A DNA stretch of 64,000 bases from Paenibacillus sp. EZ-K15 (GCF_002573715.1 NZ_PDHM01000016.1:723649-787648); one strand, 5' to 3'. Positions 43,350 to 53,305 are shown, numbered from the stretch's first letter. Notes: generated from the letters alone by a model not told the origin. Translations and numbers: made by a program.

Positions 43350-44456
43350 TTATTCAGGTATTTGCATGCCTCGCGGCAGTCGTACTTCAAAAGCTGTACG
43401 AATCAAGCTGCTGTCGGCCGTGATCGTTCCATGATGCTGCATCACGATATTTTTCGAGATAAATAAGCCAAGGCCTGTGCTGCCCTCCCGATGAATCCGG
43501 GATTTATCGCCGGTATAAAACATGTCGAATAGATGCGGCAGTTCGTTCGGATGGATGCGGTCGCCAAAGTTGATCACCTGAACTACCGCTACTTCTGCTT
43601 CAATGAAAGCATGAATATCTACAAACTGACCGTCGTTGCCGTAACGAATCGCATTGGTCAGCAAATTTTCAAACACGCGTGCCAGCAAGTCTCCATCACC
43701 CGAAATGATCAGATGCGGAGTAACAAACAATCGGGCTTTCAGTTTGTTCTTCTCAAAAACCGGAAGTAATTCTTCGCTTAACTGCGTCAGCAGCTCGCTT
43801 AAATCGATGGGTCGTTTTTCGACTGGCAGCATACCGTAATTCATTCTCGTGATTTCGAACAATTCGTCGATCAGCTTCTCCAGGCGCTTCGACTTCGCGA
43901 AAGCAATGCCTGTATAATGCCGAACCTGTTCTTTGGTCAATAACTCGTCCCTGAGAATGAAATCCAGATAACCGATAACGGAAGTGAGCGGCGTACGCAA
44001 ATCATGGGCCAAATTCAGTATCAGCTGATCTTTGCTGCTCTCGGCAAAATCTCCTCTCGCCACCGCTTGCTTGAGCATCTCCCCGGTCAGATTGATATCC
44101 GCCGCGATATCCCCGAATTCGTCCCGGGACGCAATCGAAACCCGCTTGTCAAAATCGCCGTTGGCGAGATGCCGAATCCCCGCAGAAATTTCATTAAAAT
44201 AAGCCACATAAGGCTTCGTAAGCAGCAAGAAAAAAAAGACCGCCAACGGGATAAAAAATATCAGAAAAAAATTAATGTCCCCGACCGTTCTTATGAACAA
44301 GCGGACATATGCCAGCGGATCCTCGAATTTAACCTGAGTTCGGTAATAATATTGCAGAATTTTGTATAGTGCGAACATGATGATGCCGGATAAGAGCATG
44401 CTTAAGCCAAAGAGCACAATCATTTTGGAGCGGAAGCTTCGTAGCAAATTAGCCAT
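43350..44456 (-). CDS. Sensor histidine kinase, VanS-like
   Basis: 368 residues. Two membrane helices (about 11-33 and 60-82) around a short extracytoplasmic loop, HAMP (about 82-135), HisKA with NLAHDLRTPLTSVIGYLDFI (H151) and HATPase_c with FENLLTNAIRYGND and GSTGLGLFISKNIV. The tiny sensing loop indicates membrane or lipid-II-type sensing as in VanS or PhoR-like kinases (inference). The ATG overlaps the response-regulator stop by eight bases. No van resistance genes are nearby, so it should not be called a vancomycin system. Confidence 0.92.
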   Translation of the reverse strand: MANLLRSFRSKMIVLFGLSMLLSGIIMFALYKILQYYYRTQVKFEDPLAYVRLFIRTVGDINFFLIFFIPLAVFFFLLLTKPYVAYFNEISAGIRHLANGDFDKRVSIASRDEFGDIAADINLTGEMLKQAVARGDFAESSKDQLILNLAHDLRTPLTSVIGYLDFILRDELLTKEQVRHYTGIAFAKSKRLEKLIDELFEITRMNYGMLPVEKRPIDLSELLTQLSEELLPVFEKNKLKARLFVTPHLIISGDGDLLARVFENLLTNAIRYGNDGQFVDIHAFIEAEVAVVQVINFGDRIHPNELPHLFDMFYTGDKSRIHREGSTGLGLFISKNIVMQHHGTITADSSLIRTAFEVRLPRGMQIPE

Positions 44457-45144
44457 TGAACGTATAGCCTACCCCCCAAACCGTTTTGATCAGCTTGTTT
44501 TTGTTCGTATCTTCATGCAGTTTTTTCCGCAATGTCCGAATATGCACCATAACCGTATTGCTTGTTTCAAAGTAGGCCTCGCCCCATACGTGCTGGAATA
44601 TATTTTCCGTACTAAACACCTTTTTTGGGTAACTGGCCAGTAAATGCAAAATGTCAAATTCTTTGGGCGTCAGCTCGATCGTTTCGCCGTACAGGGTCAC
44701 AATCCGCTGATCGGGGTAAATGACCACCCCTCCCGCTTCCAGCGCGGGTTTGCCGGAAATCATCGGTTGACTCATTTGCTTATAACGGCGAAGGTGGGCA
44801 TTCACGCGCGCGATCAGCTCCATCGGGTTGAAGGGCTTGGTCATATAATCGTCTGCGCCTCTCACCAGCCCAGCAATTTTATCAAGATCGGACGTTTTGG
44901 CGCTCAAAAAAATGATCGGCATGTGATTCCGTTCCCGAATTTGCCGGATGACTTCATAACCATCCAGCTTGGGCATCATAATATCCAGTATCGCCAGATC
45001 GATGGAATGCGCTTGAGCTGCTTGTACCGCCTCCTGCCCGTCCGCCGCTTTAAGGACATCATAGCCTTCTTTTTTTAAGTGCAGCTCAATCAGGTCCGCA
45101 ATTTCTGCCTCATCGTCCGCAATGAGAATTGTAATCCGCTTCAT
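44449..45144 (-). CDS. OmpR-family response regulator, VanR-like
   Basis: Receiver domain (about 1-118) with the acidic pocket ADDEAE, phospho-acceptor in LAILDIMMPK (D54) and the lysine of YMTKPFNP. The C-terminal winged helix (about 135-228) has IELTPKEFDILHLLASYPKK and VMVHIRTLRKKL. The start is ATG 45144 with GAGGATGG upstream; an ATG at 45153 is also in frame. First gene of the operon with the kinase and the stalk protein. Likely targets are the adjacent 976-residue protein or the ABC operon, by position only. Confidence 0.93.
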   Translation of the reverse strand: MKRITILIADDEAEIADLIELHLKKEGYDVLKAADGQEAVQAAQAHSIDLAILDIMMPKLDGYEVIRQIRERNHMPIIFLSAKTSDLDKIAGLVRGADDYMTKPFNPMELIARVNAHLRRYKQMSQPMISGKPALEAGGVVIYPDQRIVTLYGETIELTPKEFDILHLLASYPKKVFSTENIFQHVWGEAYFETSNTVMVHIRTLRKKLHEDTNKNKLIKTVWGVGYTFNG

Positions 45145-45329
45145 GGTATCCATCCTCTTCGTTCACTTTGCAACATTATTGAAACTTGAGACACAAGCAG
45201 GAGGTTCAGTAATTCAATCCAACAGCTTGTAAGCACCTCCCGACTATACCAGTCTAAGCGGAATATCTTAAGAATCCTTTTAGAATTCTTAAAGAGTTAT
45301 TAAAGTTACAGTTGCAAACTGAAAGAAAG

Positions 45330-45375
45330 GGTTCAAAAACACCCCTGAATATAGACTTCATTCTTCAGGGGTGTT
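45330..45375 (-). terminator. Rho-independent terminator
   Basis: CACCCCTGAA and TTCAGGGGTG arms (45340-45349, 45364-45373), followed on the minus strand by TTTTTG. It closes the gene that ends at 45406. Confidence 0.85.
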
Positions 45376-45405
45376 GCCCTCTATCTACCTGTGTCTAGAT
45401 AGTAT

Positions 45406-48336
45406 TTAATCGCTATCCGACTTGTTCGCCTGATTCTCTTCATAAATAATCGGATACGACTGGCTTCCGATCAGCATTCTCCGCCCTTGGAACTCATCAT
45501 ACAGATTGATGCGAACTCCCCCTCCGCTTACATTTTTGCGGAAATTGTTATTCACTGTAATGGAGTATGATTTATTGCTGCCGATGGACAAATCGGTGCC
45601 GAGTGTTAAAGTCTTCTCCGTGGATTGTCCGGTCGGGTCAATAATCTCCATAATGAGTTTATGTTCATATTCACCTGTCTCGTAATCGCCATTCCTCATG
45701 AGATTATAATGAATAGCGGTATTGAGCATGTCTTTCCCTTCACTAAGTCTAGCTTCTCCTCTCGTAATGGAGAGTTTATAAGGAAACAATTCCACATTCC
45801 CTAGATTCGTTGCTGGTTGGATAGCTCTAGGGCTAAGCGCTAATCCCACTGTATTGATCGATCCAATAACTGCCGTTGATTCTTCCTCGAGATCGGTCAG
45901 CTTTCCGCCTGCTACACCTTCGCCGACATACAATACAAGCTGTGAAGTATTCACATTCAGCGGAAGCTTGCTCCAAACGGTCACCAGATTTTTTCCTTTC
46001 GGGCTTGTCTTGACGGACGATTGCTTGACCTCTGCCTCAAAATACTCGTTGTCCGGTGTTTTGTAGTAAGCCACCAGCTGGGCCTGCTTGGATTGACGTG
46101 TTTCCTGACTGGCCATCTCTAGTTCCGTGTATATCAAATTGGAGCTGCTGTCCTGGTAAACGGTACTCATTCGTTCACGGACCTCCGCTTTCTTGCCAGG
46201 CGTATGGATCATATAAGAATCACCTGCAGCAACCTGGTTAACCACATTGTTAACCGCTCGGGTATTTAGCGACAGAAATCTCGTGACGTCCTCTCCTGAA
46301 CTTTCCTGAAGCTCAATGCGTAATTGATTGAAATTATAGGAATAAGGCACATTGGCAAGTACATACAGCTCTATGGTTTCATTAGGCGCCAGAGTCGTCT
46401 GATCATTCGGTATCACGATTTGAGCTGTACTGCTGAGGTCTCGCATATCAGCCTTAACTTGGGCTTTGAGTTCCGGCAGCTGTACGGTTAACGCTTTGGT
46501 GTTACGAATGCTGATACGGGCTGCAATTTGATCCCCATCTCCCCAAGGCATCCGCTGATATGAGCTCAGCTTTACGCCGAATGTGCCATGGTCGTTCTCG
46601 ATGATATTCTCTGAGCCCAGATGGCTTTTACCTTCCTGAGCATAAGGGATTTTATAGTGGGCTGTCGGGAAGCTGATCTTCCCCTCCACAGCCGGCTCCG
46701 TCAATTGCAGCTGCAATTGAGTCTGTTTCATATGCAATGGCACATCTGCACTGAGATCGATGAGCTTCTCTTCCAGCGGCTTCAGCGTAACATTGGCAAG
46801 TGCCTTCGCATTCACCGGGATGCTGTACCCTTCATCCGTGAGGATGGAAAGCTCATAAGCCGGCAGCTTCAATGATTTTTCACCAAGATTTTTAACGCGG
46901 AATTGAAGGCTCCATTTGCCGGTATCGTTCTCAGCAAATACGGCAGCATGTTTCAGCTGCGTTTCAATCATAAGGTGATTAACGGATATTTTTTTGACGG
47001 CATAATCCGCCGCAGGCACATCAGCCGTAACGGAAGGCAGCTTGAAGGTTTTTACTGGTAGCGTCATTTTTAAAGCTTCATCTTCCTGCATGAATTGCAT
47101 CGTCATATTGTCGGTTTTGAGTTTGGACGGAACCTCTGCCAGATAATAAATCGTTCGCTTCTGCCCTGGCTGAATCTTGAAGCTGGCTCCTGTTTCGTCC
47201 TCAGGCACAAGGTCGAATACCGAGCCGCCAGACGACTTTAGTTGTACTTTATATCCAGGGTCACTTAGCACCTTCTTACCTCCGTTTGCAAAATTGACCC
47301 CGATTCTCAAGTACACTTTCCCATTATGTTTCATACGCTGCATTCTTTCTGCCTTGACCGTAACAGGCTGCTGTTTCATCCGCAGCTTTGCGCTTTTGCC
47401 CTTAGCCACGGCGGTATCCGTTGCTGCTGCCGGTAGCTTGAACGATTGCACAGGAAGGTTGATTTTCAATGCTTCATCTTCCTGCGCCAGCTGCAGTGTC
47501 ATGCCATTCGTCTTTATCGCGGAAGGGATCTCCGCCCAATAGTAAATGACTCTGCTCTCCTGAGGCTGGAGATTGTAGTCAGTGCTAGACGATTCGGGCA
47601 AGAGTTCAAATACCGAGCCGCCGGCCGATATTAGATATGCTTTATATCCTGGATCGCTAAGCACCTTGGTTCCTCCATTCGAGAGCTTCATCCCCAATTT
47701 TATATATATTTTTCCATTGATTGTATACCTCTCTACCGTATCTGCCTTGGCCGTAACTGAAATATTATTCATCTTCATCTTCATCTTCTTGCTCTTGCCT
47801 ACAGGAACTACAGATGAGTACTGGGCCGGAATCCTGAAACCTCCCAGCTTCTTCTCATAAGTGGCGCTGCTAAAATCCCATCCGAATATGGAAACCTTCA
47901 TTCCGTTTACCTGTGCCGATCGTCCAATGTTCACATAGTATGTCACGGATTGACTGCTATTCGCAGGCAACGTTCTTTTACCAGCATCACTCGTAACAAC
48001 TTTTCCTTTTACGATGGCGCCACTCGGGGTGGAAACCTTGGAAAAATAATCGATAAGATCTACTCTACTGCCACTGTTATTACTGTAACGAAGTGTGTAC
48101 GTGAGAATATTCCCGTCAGGTTGAACAGAAATATTCATATCCGTCAGCTTCACACTGACGCTCTGCTTCAATGTGACCGAGCCGAGTTTATCCAGCGTGA
48201 ACATAGACGCGGCTGCAGCAGATTTGGAAACAGACGAATCAGCTGCGGATGTCCCGTATGTGTCCAGGACAAAAGATTGACTCAACACCGCAGCGCATAG
48301 CATCATTGCTATGCATGTCTTTTTTTGCCTGTGCAT
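45406..48336 (-). CDS. Large secreted protein with repeated beta-rich modules
   Basis: 976 residues, signal peptide 1-32, no SLH or LPxTG anchor seen. Residues about 186-318 and 319-445 are clear tandem repeats; each has NGGxKVLSDPGYK, SAGGSVFxL or SSGGSVFDL, IYYWAEIPS or IYYLAEVPS, and QEDEALK. Two more diverged copies flank them (about 55-180 and 450-570), and the rest is similarly beta-rich. This looks like a chain of Ig-like domains. The ATG follows AGGGAGG. It lies 107 bases after the solute-binding protein gene and ahead of its own terminator. Role unknown; an extracellular partner of the transport proteins is a guess from position. Confidence 0.8.
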   Translation of the reverse strand: MHRQKKTCIAMMLCAAVLSQSFVLDTYGTSAADSSVSKSAAAASMFTLDKLGSVTLKQSVSVKLTDMNISVQPDGNILTYTLRYSNNSGSRVDLIDYFSKVSTPSGAIVKGKVVTSDAGKRTLPANSSQSVTYYVNIGRSAQVNGMKVSIFGWDFSSATYEKKLGGFRIPAQYSSVVPVGKSKKMKMKMNNISVTAKADTVERYTINGKIYIKLGMKLSNGGTKVLSDPGYKAYLISAGGSVFELLPESSSTDYNLQPQESRVIYYWAEIPSAIKTNGMTLQLAQEDEALKINLPVQSFKLPAAATDTAVAKGKSAKLRMKQQPVTVKAERMQRMKHNGKVYLRIGVNFANGGKKVLSDPGYKVQLKSSGGSVFDLVPEDETGASFKIQPGQKRTIYYLAEVPSKLKTDNMTMQFMQEDEALKMTLPVKTFKLPSVTADVPAADYAVKKISVNHLMIETQLKHAAVFAENDTGKWSLQFRVKNLGEKSLKLPAYELSILTDEGYSIPVNAKALANVTLKPLEEKLIDLSADVPLHMKQTQLQLQLTEPAVEGKISFPTAHYKIPYAQEGKSHLGSENIIENDHGTFGVKLSSYQRMPWGDGDQIAARISIRNTKALTVQLPELKAQVKADMRDLSSTAQIVIPNDQTTLAPNETIELYVLANVPYSYNFNQLRIELQESSGEDVTRFLSLNTRAVNNVVNQVAAGDSYMIHTPGKKAEVRERMSTVYQDSSSNLIYTELEMASQETRQSKQAQLVAYYKTPDNEYFEAEVKQSSVKTSPKGKNLVTVWSKLPLNVNTSQLVLYVGEGVAGGKLTDLEEESTAVIGSINTVGLALSPRAIQPATNLGNVELFPYKLSITRGEARLSEGKDMLNTAIHYNLMRNGDYETGEYEHKLIMEIIDPTGQSTEKTLTLGTDLSIGSNKSYSITVNNNFRKNVSGGGVRINLYDEFQGRRMLIGSQSYPIIYEENQANKSDSD

Positions 48337-48442
48337 AAATGTACCTCCCTGTATAAAAAAGAAAAGAATTTATATTTGGCTTTCCCTCTTCTGTGAAATA
48401 GAAAGCAGCGCACAAACGTGGGCTGCTTCCTGGATGATCTTC

Positions 48443-49783
48443 CTATTCGTTTAAATAGGTGGTGACTCGGTTCTGGATCAGCTTCGCCACTTCTTCTGCG
48501 GTTTTCTGTCCGCTGAAGTACGCCATAGACTCTTCACCCGCAATCGATATCACTTTACTGTCTAGATCCACGTATTGATCCGCGGACTGAACAATTTGTT
48601 TAAACACATTGAATTGTTCGTCAGATACTTTGGCCGGCTGCCCATTCGGAAGCTTATAATCGCCACCTCCTACTTTTTCCTGAAGGTCATCGATCAGCTT
48701 TTCATTTACGGATTTAAGCATCGAGAACCCTTCTCTTTCCTGCAGTAATTGTGCTTCTTCAGACAACAGGAAGGATATGAACTTCCAAGCTTCTTCTTGT
48801 GCTGGCGATTTGGCATGGATAGCGAACACGGAAGATGTAAAAACTCTCGCGCCTTTTTGACCTGCGGTTTCTCCCGCTCTGGGTAACAGCATGATCTTGG
48901 GATGATCAAACAACATATAGGGGCCTTCGATTAATTGAAGCGGTGACATAATCGGTGTGGAGCTGAACAATTGATTGCCCGGCTTAGCCGAATCGGATGT
49001 TATGATCTTCTCATCATTCATTTTCATGGCTTGCTGAAGCAAATCCACAAATTCCGGAGAGTCGAACGATGCCTTTTTGGCTGAAGGCTCAACAAATGCA
49101 GCGTAGTTCTCAAAAAGCATCTCCTGAAAGAGGTATTCCGGCGGGTAGGACGCTAATGCATACATCTCGTTGGCACCGCTCTCCTTAGCCTTCCGGATCA
49201 CTTCTTTCGAAACCTTCTCGAACTCCTTCCAATCCCAACTCTTATCATCGAACGCTACATTAGCGTTGTCCAGCATGTCCCCATTACCAACCAATACTCT
49301 CAAAGAGTAACCCAATGGGATGGTATACACTCCGTCATTCAGCTTCAGACCGTCCACTATCTTCATTTGTAAATCGTCTTTATCGAGCGTCTGGTCCTGC
49401 TCCAGCAAATCATTCATATTTAACAGAAAACCTTTGGACACATATTCTTTGAGAGGCAGGTTGTCAACTTGAAGGATATCTACGCCTTTTCCCGATAACA
49501 TCGCTGTATTCGTTGTCGTTTGATACTTCTCGAATTCCCCCGGTCCCCATTGTTCACCCATGCTTTTATATGCTTGAATCTGCAAGTCGATATCCGGATG
49601 TTTCTCTTCGAACTTTTTTTCCAACGTTTGATAGAATGGATTCGACTCCCTTAGCGATAGGGTAAGAACTGTTTTCCCCTCTTTCGTTGCTGCCTTATCC
49701 GCGTTCCCGGCTTCTCCTGAGCCGCATGCGGTTAAACTCGCGATTAAAGCACCCATAGAAATAAGTAAAAGCCATTTTTTCAT
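48443..49783 (-). CDS. Extracellular solute-binding lipoprotein (family 1)
   Basis: 446 residues. Signal and lipobox ASLTAC (cysteine about residue 20), then the cluster B sugar-binding fold: VLTLSLRESNPFYQTLEKKF, DILQVDNLPLKEYVSKGFLL, YTIPLGYSLRVLVGN, AWKFISFLLSEEAQ. It delivers substrate, probably an oligosaccharide, to the two permeases upstream. I choose ATG 49783 with AGGAGG ten bases upstream; the frame opens earlier, but that part overlaps the HlyD gene stop. Last transport gene of the operon. Confidence 0.9.
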   Translation of the reverse strand: MKKWLLLISMGALIASLTACGSGEAGNADKAATKEGKTVLTLSLRESNPFYQTLEKKFEEKHPDIDLQIQAYKSMGEQWGPGEFEKYQTTTNTAMLSGKGVDILQVDNLPLKEYVSKGFLLNMNDLLEQDQTLDKDDLQMKIVDGLKLNDGVYTIPLGYSLRVLVGNGDMLDNANVAFDDKSWDWKEFEKVSKEVIRKAKESGANEMYALASYPPEYLFQEMLFENYAAFVEPSAKKASFDSPEFVDLLQQAMKMNDEKIITSDSAKPGNQLFSSTPIMSPLQLIEGPYMLFDHPKIMLLPRAGETAGQKGARVFTSSVFAIHAKSPAQEEAWKFISFLLSEEAQLLQEREGFSMLKSVNEKLIDDLQEKVGGGDYKLPNGQPAKVSDEQFNVFKQIVQSADQYVDLDSKVISIAGEESMAYFSGQKTAEEVAKLIQNRVTTYLNE

Positions 49784-49824
49784 CGTATGATTTCCTCCTG
49801 ATATGTTCTGGTTACAACGCCTCA

Positions 49825-50979
49825 CTATTCCAAACGAACCCGGCTGCCATCCTGAAGAGGCTCGCTGCTTTTCAGAATGATCTTATCTTGTTCATAGATG
49901 CTATCCGTTTGGATCATCGTTTCTTTGTCATTCCGCTCGCCGAACTTAATGTTGACTTTTCGTGCAACAAAGACATTACCGAGTGCACCCGGCTGCTCGA
50001 CGACAACAAAAACGTACATGCCTTCCCGGTCCTGATGAATAGCTTCATTAGAAACAAGCAGCCCTTGATCGAGAGAGCTTTTCTCGATGTTAATCCGAGC
50101 CTGCTCACCTCCTTTCAGCTTGGCGTTGATGAGTTTAATACGAATTCTCTTTTGAGGGACGGTTATCGTCTCGGCTCCTTCGGTTGCCCCCTCAATCATC
50201 GGTTCCGCATTGGTGATTTCTTCAATTACACCTTCCATGACATTGGCTTGCTGCTCTTTATCTGTGTGGACTTCTACCTCGATCCGCTCACCAACGGATA
50301 TCCCAATGCTGGACAAGCGTTTTGCATCAGCGCCGACTTCAAACCTATAACCTTGGCTGCTATTCGAGACAATGACATCCGGCTCGCCCGCAGATGCCAG
50401 TCCTTCAACCGCATTCAGCTTCGTTACAATACCGTCGAAGGGAGCGGTAAGCATCCGATCTTTTGCCAGTCGTTCTTTCATCTCGTTGATCTTGCGTTCT
50501 TGCGCAGCAATATCGAGTTTCCCTTTTTCAATTTCACGTTTTGCGCTGCGCAGCTTAAGCTCATCCTCCCCAATGGAAGATTGAATAAACTGATCCTGAA
50601 GATTTTGCTGCTCAATCTTTTGCTTTTCCAGATTCGTTACTTCAAGTTCGATTTCTTGTCTTGCCGTTGGGTTGTCATAAGCGATAAGCTTCTGTCCCTT
50701 CTTAACACGTTCACCTTCTTTTACGTGAATCTGCTGAGCCTTCCAGTCGTTTGAACTGGATAGTTTAGCTTCGGCGATCGGCTGAAGTATTCCGCTTCCC
50801 GCGATCGATAGCTCAATGCCTCCCTGTTTCGGCTGTTCCGTGGTCACCTTGGGCAAGGTCAACGACTGCAGCGTGTTACTGAACAATGTAAACAGCAGCA
50901 GCACACCCATAAAACCCATGAACACGATTTGAAGGATTCGCTTTCGTCTTTGGTCAGCTAACCCTTTTCCTAGCTCCAT
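49825..50979 (-). CDS. HlyD-type membrane fusion protein
   Basis: 384 residues. N-terminal membrane helix (ILQIVFMGFMGVLLLFTLFS), a split lipoyl/barrel domain (KLSSSNDWKAQQIHVKEGER, LTAPFDGIVTKLNAVEGLAS), a coiled-coil hairpin (about 105-180, Glu/Lys/Gln-rich) and a beta-barrel end with VSNEAIHQDREGMYVFVV. This is the adaptor of ABC exporters such as MacA/YknX, yet it sits between an importer permease and its binding protein. No MacB-like exporter subunit is adjacent. The ATG follows AGGAGGAG. The placement is the oddest feature of this operon. Confidence 0.9.
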   Translation of the reverse strand: MELGKGLADQRRKRILQIVFMGFMGVLLLFTLFSNTLQSLTLPKVTTEQPKQGGIELSIAGSGILQPIAEAKLSSSNDWKAQQIHVKEGERVKKGQKLIAYDNPTARQEIELEVTNLEKQKIEQQNLQDQFIQSSIGEDELKLRSAKREIEKGKLDIAAQERKINEMKERLAKDRMLTAPFDGIVTKLNAVEGLASAGEPDVIVSNSSQGYRFEVGADAKRLSSIGISVGERIEVEVHTDKEQQANVMEGVIEEITNAEPMIEGATEGAETITVPQKRIRIKLINAKLKGGEQARINIEKSSLDQGLLVSNEAIHQDREGMYVFVVVEQPGALGNVFVARKVNIKFGERNDKETMIQTDSIYEQDKIILKSSEPLQDGSRVRLE

Positions 50980-51015
50980 ATCCTTTCTTCTCCTCCTAAA
51001 AACCGCCCTAATAAG

Positions 51016-51894
51016 TTAACCCTTAACACCTGACAATTGAATGCCCTCTATGAAATACGACTCCGCATACAGAAATAACATTACCATCGGGGCCATATAG
51101 AGCATGGATGCAGCAAAGGCAATCCCCCGGTCGCTATCATTAATCCTGGATAAAAAGACGGACAGCGGCTGCTTGAACGGGTCGTCCAAAAAAATAAGCG
51201 GCTGCTCCACCATGTTCCAATAATCAACGAACAGCAAGATCACAAGTGCGGCCAATCCCGGCTTGATCATCGGAACAATCATCGTTATAAAAATCCGCAA
51301 ATGTCCGGCACCGTCTATTTTGGCAGCTTCGATGTAGGCATAGGGAATGTCCAGCATGAACTGTCTGAGCATAAATACGCCAAAAGCTGCGAAAATGCCA
51401 GGAACAATGATGGCGCCCGTACTATTCAGCATGCCAAGCTTATCGACCATAATATAGTTGGGTACCAGCGTGACTTGGAACGGCATGAGCATCGTCATGA
51501 CATAGACCAAAAACATCGAATCCCGGCCGCGGAATTTCAGCTTGGAGAATGCATAAGCAGCCAGTGCTGCGACGAGTGTCTGTCCCATAATGATCGGCAC
51601 CACCATGAACACGGAGTTCCAGAACATCGTCAGATACTTCGGATTGTCGATGAACACCTTCCCATACTGTGCAAAAGACACCTTGTCCGGAATCAGTTTC
51701 AGATTTGCAAAAGAACCATCTCTACCTGGAATCGCTTCTCTCATTTGACCGATGAGGCCGTAATTGATCTGGATCTCCAGTTCTGTCATTAGTGAATTTG
51801 TGAATGTGATCACAATTGGTGATAGTAAAATCATGGCGATAACACCCATGACGAATGTTAATACACTTTTTTTCAATATATGGACAACTCGCAC
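51016..51894 (-). CDS. Sugar ABC transporter permease, MalG-type
   Basis: 292 residues, six membrane helices. EAA loop EAAKIDGAGHLRIFITMIVP; MLMPFQVTLVPNYIMVDKLG and the C-terminal YAESYFIEGIQLSGVKG are typical of MalG/UgpE-like subunits. The frame opens at 51909 on a GTG that lies on the ribosome site AGGAGG; GTG 51894 is the more plausible start. Tightly spaced after the MalF-type permease. No ATPase gene is in the operon, so a shared MsmX-like ATPase is expected. Confidence 0.9.
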   Translation of the reverse strand: MRVVHILKKSVLTFVMGVIAMILLSPIVITFTNSLMTELEIQINYGLIGQMREAIPGRDGSFANLKLIPDKVSFAQYGKVFIDNPKYLTMFWNSVFMVVPIIMGQTLVAALAAYAFSKLKFRGRDSMFLVYVMTMLMPFQVTLVPNYIMVDKLGMLNSTGAIIVPGIFAAFGVFMLRQFMLDIPYAYIEAAKIDGAGHLRIFITMIVPMIKPGLAALVILLFVDYWNMVEQPLIFLDDPFKQPLSVFLSRINDSDRGIAFAASMLYMAPMVMLFLYAESYFIEGIQLSGVKG

Positions 51895-51912
51895 GAAACT
51901 TTGCTCCACCTC

Positions 51913-52779
51913 CTATTCCATGTACTGCCGATGTCGTCGCTCAATCGCAAACAGCACTAGTACAATCAGTAAAATACAGAGAAACATCAGGGTTGCCGCT
52001 GCAGTCAGCTTCTGAATGTCGAGTGACACAAACATATTGTTCATATAATGCTGCATCATATAAATGCTGTCATGGGGGTAATCACCTGCGATCAGATACG
52101 TTTCACGGAACACTTTGAATGAATTGATAATGGACATGATCACAACAAAAAACATCGTGGAAGTCAGATAGACCAGAGTAATACTTCGGAATTGCCGTAA
52201 ACGACCAGCCCCCTCAATCCGGGCCGTTTCGTAGTAATCCTTCGGAATTTGCTGTAGTCCCGCCAGGAATAAAATGACGTTGTAACCGATGTTCTTCCAT
52301 AGGTACACAATGATTACGACCCAACGTGCCGATTCCGTCTTCATCCAGTCCACCCGTTCATATCCGAAGCTGTTCAGCCAGGCGTTCAGGGAGCCGTTCC
52401 AATCAAACAGCAGCTGCCAGATCATGATGATGGAGGCGACGGGCACAACAAGCGGCATGACGTAAGCGGTTCGAAGCCATTTTTGAAAGTATGTATTTTT
52501 ATGGAGCAGCATCGCTAACCCGAGCGATAGCATGACCATAAGCGGAACACTGACCGCGCTGAAGAATAATGTGTTGGATGCCGCCTTGCGGAAGGAAGCA
52601 CTCCCAAGCAGCTCCACGTAATTATCGAGACCCGCAAAATGGCCGTCCACCGATTGGCTCATAAAGGAATAATACATACCCATGGCAAACGGGATAAGAT
52701 AAAAGAGTGCAAATCCGATACCGCTTGGCACGAGAAAGAACATGGCCGCCGAAGCATCCTTGCGGAGCCATTTTTTCAT
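51913..52779 (-). CDS. Sugar ABC transporter permease, MalF-type
   Basis: 288 residues, six membrane helices, the N-terminal one being FLVPSGIGFALFYLIPFAMG. EAA loop ETARIEGAGRLRQFRSITLV. ATG after AAGGAAGG. First gene of the operon permease, permease, HlyD, binding protein; the large secreted protein follows. The intergenic region upstream (52780-53000) should hold the promoter; I do not see a clear operator. Confidence 0.92.
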   Translation of the reverse strand: MKKWLRKDASAAMFFLVPSGIGFALFYLIPFAMGMYYSFMSQSVDGHFAGLDNYVELLGSASFRKAASNTLFFSAVSVPLMVMLSLGLAMLLHKNTYFQKWLRTAYVMPLVVPVASIIMIWQLLFDWNGSLNAWLNSFGYERVDWMKTESARWVVIIVYLWKNIGYNVILFLAGLQQIPKDYYETARIEGAGRLRQFRSITLVYLTSTMFFVVIMSIINSFKVFRETYLIAGDYPHDSIYMMQHYMNNMFVSLDIQKLTAAATLMFLCILLIVLVLFAIERRHRQYME

Positions 52780-53000
52780 GATTGACTGATCCTTCCTTTC
52801 TCAGTAAATTTTAGACCTCCATCCTGGCCTGTTACGCTTCCCAATACATTTAGAATAGATAAGATTGCTTAAGAAAAAAGTGGGGAAATATTAAAAATAC
52901 CTAAAATATTGAAGTGACTAAGCGATTTCGTTACAAACAAAAGTGGTACAATCATAACCACCCGTTGGACGGTTGGTTATGATTTTTTTGTTAGTGTCTC

Positions 53001-53172
53001 CTGCCCGTTAGCTTAATGAAATTGCATGGAAACCCAGTTAGATACTTATCTAATTCGTAATCGGCTCATATTCTTGTCCTTTACGGCAATCGGAACAAGA
53101 ACTTGTACCGATAAAACAAAAAAGCCGCTAAAATAGCGACTTTCAATGGGACCATGTTCTTGTCCCTCGACA
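53001..53172 (+). repeat. Family A repeat, copy 11
   Basis: CTGCCCGTTAGCTTAATGA border, one direct TTCTTGTCC box, inverted GAACAAGAACTTG (the second direct box has been deleted into it), the GCCGCTAAAATAGCGAC hairpin, last box and CGACA. Confidence 0.92.
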
Positions 53173-53221
53173 AGCCGGCTTCTCCCTATTTATCACTGCT
53201 GTGGCAATAGATATCGAAAAA

Positions 53222-53288
53222 GGTAGCCGCTTTGGGGTCGGCTGCCTTCAATGTCTTCATTGAGCTATCGTGTCCCGTTAGCGTAATC
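53222..53288 (+). repeat. Family B hairpin repeat
   Basis: GGTAGCCGC and GTCGGCTGCC arms, then GCTATCGTGTCCCGTTAGCG. Lies directly after the DHFR-like gene end. Confidence 0.55.
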
Positions 53289-53305
53289 TACTTTTGGAGA
53301 CAAGG

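Noticed and set aside
43350..45144. Vancomycin resistance locus
   Set aside because: The kinase and regulator resemble VanS/VanR, but no vanH/A/X or related ligase or dipeptidase gene is in the window.
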